A DNA stretch of 8,297 bases from Oscillospiraceae bacterium (GTDB lineage Bacteria > Bacillota > Clostridia > Oscillospirales > Oscillospiraceae), in assembly GCA_902783825.1 (NCBI GenBank), contig CACZSJ010000089.1:1-8297 (forward strand), read 5' to 3'. Every line of letters starts with the position of its first letter. Positions within the stretch are counted from its first letter, which is position 1. A program made the translations under genes and the position numbers. The notes beneath the pieces are model-generated. The model ran no database searches and was not told where the DNA came from. It saw nothing but the letters and a program-made list of their open reading frames with translations. This document shows, one piece after another, positions 5,549 through 8,297 of the stretch.

Positions 5549-5656
5549 TCAGCGGGACTGCGCCAGCCGTTCTCCCACTGCCTGCATACCCTTGATGCAC
5601 AGGGAGGTGACCAGCCCCAGCAAGGCCAACGCCAGCGCGGCTTCCTTTTTTCGCAT
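5549..5656 (-). CDS. 35-residue single-span membrane peptide, translationally coupled
   Basis: This short reading frame translates as MRKKEAALALALLGLV followed by TSLCIKGMQAVGERLAQSR. A basic start (RKKE) is followed by one hydrophobic segment (about 6-21) and an amphipathic charged tail, which suggests one membrane span with a cytosolic N-terminus or a short export-like anchor. Evidence that it is translated: an AAAGGAG (5666-5672) sits 9 nt upstream of the ATG, and the stop codon is separated by a single base from the ATG of the 74-aa gene, which lacks its own strong ribosome binding site. No function can be given; the partner gene product is the first candidate for interaction. Confidence 0.65.
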   Translation of the reverse strand: MRKKEAALALALLGLVTSLCIKGMQAVGERLAQSR

Positions 5657-5673
5657 CCTTTTTCACTCCTTTT

Positions 5674-5725
5674 CTACCATTATATTTATATATACTTATA
5701 TCTTTTTCTTTCTCGCGCACACAAA
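5674..5725 (-). promoter_or_regulatory. AT-rich probable promoter region for the two small genes
   Basis: The 74-nt gap upstream of the 35-aa gene is strikingly AT-rich in a GC-rich neighbourhood. On the minus strand a TATAAT hexamer precedes the ribosome binding site, and an alternative pair TTGTGT with TATAAG at 18 nt is also present. Neither has a convincing partner box, so the exact promoter is unresolved. Confidence 0.4.
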
Positions 5726-5730
5726 GGCCG

Positions 5731-7050
5731 TCAGATGCCGCCGGACGGCGGCGTTACCACAGAGACGGTCAGGGTACTTTTCAAGTAGGAAGTCCGATTG
5801 TCGAACATCTCCAGTTCCAGCACCAGGCTTTGCTCCCGGCGCTTCATCACCGTGCTGGAGATGGTATACTCTCCTGCCTGGGTCAGGGGCGAAGGCGCAT
5901 AGAAGGTTCCGTTTTCAAAGTTTACCGCACTCCCCAACAGATCGAAGGCATGCCAGGCTGCTGCGGAACACATCAAATTCACATACTGGCTCCGATTCGT
6001 TTCCGGCTTCAGCGTCTTGATCTGGGCGGTATAGAATCGGCTTTCCGCCCGGGATTCGTCGCCGCTCAGCTGCAGCACACTGTCGTCGATCTGTCCCAGC
6101 TCCCGGTAGGTGTGCATGTACTGGTAGTACCGCACCACGTCGCTCAGGCTGATAAAACCGCTCATGCCGTCCCTGCTGGTCACCGCTGCGAAAAGTCGGT
6201 TCCCTTTGATCAACTTTTCCGCCAGCGCCTCCATGCTCAGCTCCTCCTGGACGATGCCGTCGCTTTCCGGCTTGTCCATGATTTCCGACAGTCGGATGGC
6301 CGGCGCCACCGTCATGGCGGTCATGGCGTCCACGGAGCCGCAGATTTTCAAACTGTCGTCCACAATCGCACAGCTGGATCCATCATAATAGATATCCGTA
6401 TAGAGCCGATGCCACGCCGTCACCATATCGTCATGGTACAGATAGCGGGGCAACTGCATCCAATCCCGTACCGTGGTCATGTCCCGCTGCGGCAGTCCCG
6501 CCGCCAAACGTCGGTTAAGCATCCCCATCAGCGTGGAGCTGTCCTGCTCTGAGCCGAACACACACAGGCCCTTCTTCTCTGCCTCCTTCAGCAACGCTTC
6601 GCCGATTTCCGCGCCGCCGGTCAGCAGGATGTCCAGTCCCTGCTCCACCGCCGCGAGCTGCAGTTCCGGGCGTTCGCCTACCAGGCACAGCACCGAACCG
6701 CTGCAGCGGCGTACCACATCACGCAGCTGGGTCTCGCTGCCGTCCGCCACCACCAGACTGGGCAGAGGTTTTCTCGCCGCCTCCGCGCCGCAGAGACACA
6801 GGGCCCCGATGCTCCTGGCCGCCTCCGCTAGAGATGTGCTCCCATCCTCCGCTACGCCCCGGAGATTGATGCGCAGCGTTCCGGTCTTGGGCCGGGTGAG
6901 CACAAGGCCCTGGGCCTCCGCTGCTTTGATCCCTTTATATGCCGTACCCTCGCTGACGCTCAACTCTTGAGCAAGCCCCCGCACCGAAACCTTCTCTCCA
7001 GGCTCCAGGCGGGCGATATGCTCTACAATGCGCTCAATCTTGCTGGCCAA
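5731..7050 (-). CDS. YtoI-like regulator: winged helix, DRTGG, CBS pair, hotdog domain
   Basis: The 439-aa protein has four parts. Residues 1-62 form a GntR/Crp-like winged helix (VSVRGLAQELSVSEGTAYKGIKAAEAQGLV, then a wing). Residues about 75-182 match a DRTGG domain. Residues about 190-310 form a CBS pair (RDWMQLPRYLYHDDMV..., ...GFISLSDVVRYY). Residues about 335-432 look like a hotdog thioesterase-type fold (YVNLMCSAAAWHAFDLLG...). This order is that of B. subtilis YtoI. CBS and DRTGG modules bind adenine nucleotides and hotdog domains bind acyl-CoA, so it probably links nucleotide or acyl-CoA levels to transcription (inference). The start is TTG (7048-7050), chosen because GGAGGGG lies 5 nt upstream and the helix-turn-helix begins at once. 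It diverges from the acyl-CoA dehydrogenase gene. The N-terminal winged helix, duplicated palindromes and gene order suggest autoregulation and control of that gene. Confidence 0.88.
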   Translation of the reverse strand: MASKIERIVEHIARLEPGEKVSVRGLAQELSVSEGTAYKGIKAAEAQGLVLTRPKTGTLRINLRGVAEDGSTSLAEAARSIGALCLCGAEAARKPLPSLVVADGSETQLRDVVRRCSGSVLCLVGERPELQLAAVEQGLDILLTGGAEIGEALLKEAEKKGLCVFGSEQDSSTLMGMLNRRLAAGLPQRDMTTVRDWMQLPRYLYHDDMVTAWHRLYTDIYYDGSSCAIVDDSLKICGSVDAMTAMTVAPAIRLSEIMDKPESDGIVQEELSMEALAEKLIKGNRLFAAVTSRDGMSGFISLSDVVRYYQYMHTYRELGQIDDSVLQLSGDESRAESRFYTAQIKTLKPETNRSQYVNLMCSAAAWHAFDLLGSAVNFENGTFYAPSPLTQAGEYTISSTVMKRREQSLVLELEMFDNRTSYLKSTLTVSVVTPPSGGI

Positions 7051-7100
7051 TACGACCCCTCCGTCTCTTTCGCGGCATGCGAAACCGCGCCTTTTTGTCT

Positions 7101-7129
7101 ATATTACGACATTTCTTTGCTTTGTGCAA
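7101..7129 (-). promoter_or_regulatory. Sigma-A-type promoter for the YtoI-like regulator
   Basis: Read on the minus strand, TTGCAC (7124-7129) is followed after 17 nt by TAATAT (7101-7106), with transcription starting about 45 nt before the TTG start codon. The first palindrome (7145-7156) lies 15 bp upstream of its -35 box. Confidence 0.7.
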
Positions 7130-7144
7130 GTTGCTATTTTAAAA

Positions 7145-7156
7145 TGTTATATAACA
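7145..7156. promoter_or_regulatory. Palindromic operator candidate, copy 1 (TGTTATATAACA)
   Basis: This is a perfect 12-bp palindrome, identical to the copy at 7211-7222 (66 bp apart). It is flanked by AAAA on the left and GTTTT on the right, extending the dyad. It lies upstream of the regulator's -35 box and directly after a possible plus-strand promoter (TTGCTT 7117-7122, 17 nt, TAAAAT 7140-7145). A dimeric winged-helix protein is the natural binder. Confidence 0.7.
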
Positions 7157-7210
7157 GTTTTCGTGCCAAACCCTTATGTCAAACGCATAAATTGATCGTT
7201 CCTCCCCTCC

Positions 7211-7222
7211 TGTTATATAACA
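7211..7222. promoter_or_regulatory. Palindromic operator candidate, copy 2 (TGTTATATAACA)
   Basis: This is the second identical copy of the 12-bp palindrome. TATATA within it (7214-7219) is a fair -10 box with TTGATC (7192-7197) 16 nt upstream, so bound protein would block a possible plus-strand promoter toward the acyl-CoA dehydrogenase gene. Confidence 0.7.
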
Positions 7223-7235
7223 TTTCCGGGAAATG
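7221..7235. repeat. Second dyad abutting operator copy 2
   Basis: CATTTCC G GGAAATG forms a perfect dyad with 7-bp arms and a single central base. It shares its first two bases with the end of the second TGTTATATAACA palindrome. It could be a separate regulator site or an RNA hairpin in a transcript from an upstream promoter. Confidence 0.5.
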
Positions 7236-7286
7236 ATTGTTAATTGTGTAATTATATCAAATTTTTTGAATTCGCCGGGGCTATGA

Positions 7287-7316
7287 TTGACGAATAATAG
7301 TCAAATATGCTATTAT
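7287..7316 (+). promoter_or_regulatory. Main candidate promoter of the acyl-CoA dehydrogenase gene
   Basis: TTGACG (7287-7292), 18 nt and TATTAT (7311-7316) give the best sigma-A match upstream of the dehydrogenase gene. The core is spanned by a 9-bp inverted repeat (7292-7300 with 7310-7318) and by TTGAC-N8-GTCAA (7287-7304), both possible operators. Transcription from here gives a leader of about 127 nt. Confidence 0.65.
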
Positions 7317-7321
7317 TCCTA

Positions 7322-7449
7322 CAGTAGAAGTCGGAGTTCGGCCTAAACATCTTGCGCCCTTGGACAAGACGTTTTCCCCGGCTCCGTCACTACAGAATAC
7401 GAGTGGCTGTGTTAATGTGTGCAGCACAAAATTTATGGAGGTATTAGGT
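7322..7449 (+). other. Long 5' leader of the acyl-CoA dehydrogenase gene
   Basis: About 127 nt without a convincing reading frame separate the promoter from the start codon. A possible fold pairs CGGAG (7332-7336) with CTCCG (7382-7386), enclosing TCTTG (7350-7354) paired with CAAGA (7365-7369). I recognise no riboswitch class. The strong GGAGG (7437-7441) is outside this fold. Confidence 0.4.
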
Positions 7450-8297
7450 ATGGATTTCAGACTGACTGAGCAACAGCAGATGATTCGTGACATGGTTCGC
7501 GAATTCGCAGAGGCTGAGGTTAAGCCCCTGGCCAAAGAAGTTGACGAGAAGCACATGTTCCCCGTCGAGAACGTGAAGAAGATGCAGGAAATGGGTCTGT
7601 TCGGTCTTGCCTATCCCGAAGAGTACGGCGGAAGCGGCGCCGGTCAGGTTGCTTACGTGCTGGCTGTTGAAGAGCTCGCCAAGGTTTGTGCCACCACTTC
7701 TATCGTTCTGTCTGCCAGCGCGTCCCTGGGTTGCTGGCCCATCTACAAATTCGGCACCGAAGAGCAGAAGCAGAGATGGCTGGTTCCCGCCTGCAAGGGT
7801 GAGAAGCTGGCTGCCTTCGCTCTGACCGAGCCCGAAGCCGGCACCGATGCTGCCATGCAGAAGTCCCGCGCTGTTCTCTCCGAGGATGGCACCTACTACA
7901 CCGTCAACGGCAGCAAGATCTTCATCACCAACGCCGAATATGCTGATTTCTTCATCATCTTCGTTATGACCAACCCCGAGCTGGGCACCAAGGGCATCAC
8001 CGCGTTCGTCATCGACAAGGACATCGAGGGCCTGAGCATTTCCGAGCCCGAGAACAAGATGGGCATCTGCGGTTCCTCCACCTGCCAGCTGTTCTTCGAC
8101 AACATGAAGGTTCCTGTTGAGAATCGCCTGGGTGCTGAAGGCAAGGGCTTCGGCATCGCCATGATGACTCTGGACGTCGGCCGTATCGGCGTCGCTGCTC
8201 AGGCTGTGGGCATCGCCCAGGGCGCCATCGACGAGACCGTCAAGTTCGTCAACCAGCGCGTACAGTTCGGTAAGACCATCTCCAAGTTCCAGAACAC
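7450..8297 (+). CDS. bcd: Short-chain acyl-CoA dehydrogenase, probably butyryl-CoA dehydrogenase (3' end outside window)
   Basis: 282 codons are visible from the ATG at 7450, preceded by GGAGG (7437-7441) at 8 nt; the gene runs off the window. Family marks in order: N-terminal helical domain (LTEQQQMIRDMVREFAEAEVKPLA), PEEYGGSG (56-63), the signature AAFALTEPEAGTD (121-133), GSKIFITNAEYADFF (154-168), FVIDKD, and the C-terminal domain start (DVGRIGVAAQAVGIAQGAID, 242-261) with RVQFGK. The catalytic Glu near residue 367 is not covered. The enzyme reduces crotonyl-CoA to butyryl-CoA with FAD and, in Clostridia, works with EtfAB by electron bifurcation; etf genes would be expected downstream. 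Codon use is strongly biased (AAG, ATC, CTG, GAG, ACC), unlike the neighbours, which indicates very high expression. Chain-length specificity is inferred from similarity only. Confidence 0.93.
   Translation, partial: MDFRLTEQQQMIRDMVREFAEAEVKPLAKEVDEKHMFPVENVKKMQEMGLFGLAYPEEYGGSGAGQVAYVLAVEELAKVCATTSIVLSASASLGCWPIYKFGTEEQKQRWLVPACKGEKLAAFALTEPEAGTDAAMQKSRAVLSEDGTYYTVNGSKIFITNAEYADFFIIFVMTNPELGTKGITAFVIDKDIEGLSISEPENKMGICGSSTCQLFFDNMKVPVENRLGAEGKGFGIAMMTLDVGRIGVAAQAVGIAQGAIDETVKFVNQRVQFGKTISKFQN

Noticed and set aside
5830..6552. Plus-strand frame opposite the YtoI-like regulator
   Set aside because: Antisense shadow; the minus strand encodes a complete multidomain protein across this stretch.
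7177..7211. Minus-strand AGGAGGGG-like sequence followed by a 4-codon frame ending in TAA
   Set aside because: Spacing to the ATG is too long, the frame codes only four residues, and no transcript from a minus-strand promoter here is supported; the perfect TTGACA at 7177-7182 has no -10 partner at 16-18 nt.

Overview
The window looks like a chromosomal segment of a GC-rich, spore-forming, butyrate-producing member of the Clostridia, most like the Oscillospiraceae group. This rests on a Spo0A with several 0A-box-like sites upstream, a highly codon-biased short-chain acyl-CoA dehydrogenase of the butyryl-CoA dehydrogenase type, strong AGGAGG-type ribosome binding sites and sigma-A-like promoters. 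The genus is inference. I see no insertion sequence, CRISPR array, tRNA or rRNA.

Layout. (1) 1-336: the 3' end of an FMN-dependent alpha-hydroxy-acid dehydrogenase, closed by a strong bidirectional terminator. (2) 364-1455 (minus): a beta-propeller-like lipoprotein. It diverges from 1573-2148 (plus), a secreted or membrane-anchored barnase-type ribonuclease; their promoters have abutting -35 boxes. (3) 2180-3238: an AT-rich regulatory region with five 0A-box-like sites, then spo0A. (4) 3239-3432: two long perfect hairpins closing the convergent genes spo0A and a DUF1232/YkvA-like gene. (5) 3433-5656 (minus): from 5' to 3', a 35-aa membrane peptide, a 74-aa conserved-looking protein, a TspO-family membrane protein, an HpcH/HpaI aldolase and the DUF1232 protein. 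(6) 5731-7050 (minus): a multidomain regulator (winged helix, DRTGG, two CBS, hotdog; YtoI-like). (7) 7051-7449: a dense regulatory region with two copies of the same 12-bp perfect palindrome. (8) 7450 to the end: the 5' part of the acyl-CoA dehydrogenase gene.

How the genes may work together. The best hypothesis for a new regulatory circuit is the right end. A regulator that joins a DNA-binding domain to nucleotide-binding (CBS/DRTGG) and acyl-CoA-binding (hotdog) modules faces a butyryl-CoA dehydrogenase gene, and the space between them holds duplicated palindromes suited to a dimeric regulator. Regulation of butyrate-pathway genes by acyl-CoA and adenylate state is inference, but it can be tested directly. 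The rest is a mixture of sporulation control (spo0A), envelope or secreted functions (lipoprotein, ribonuclease, TspO) and small-molecule metabolism (alpha-hydroxy-acid oxidation, aldolase).
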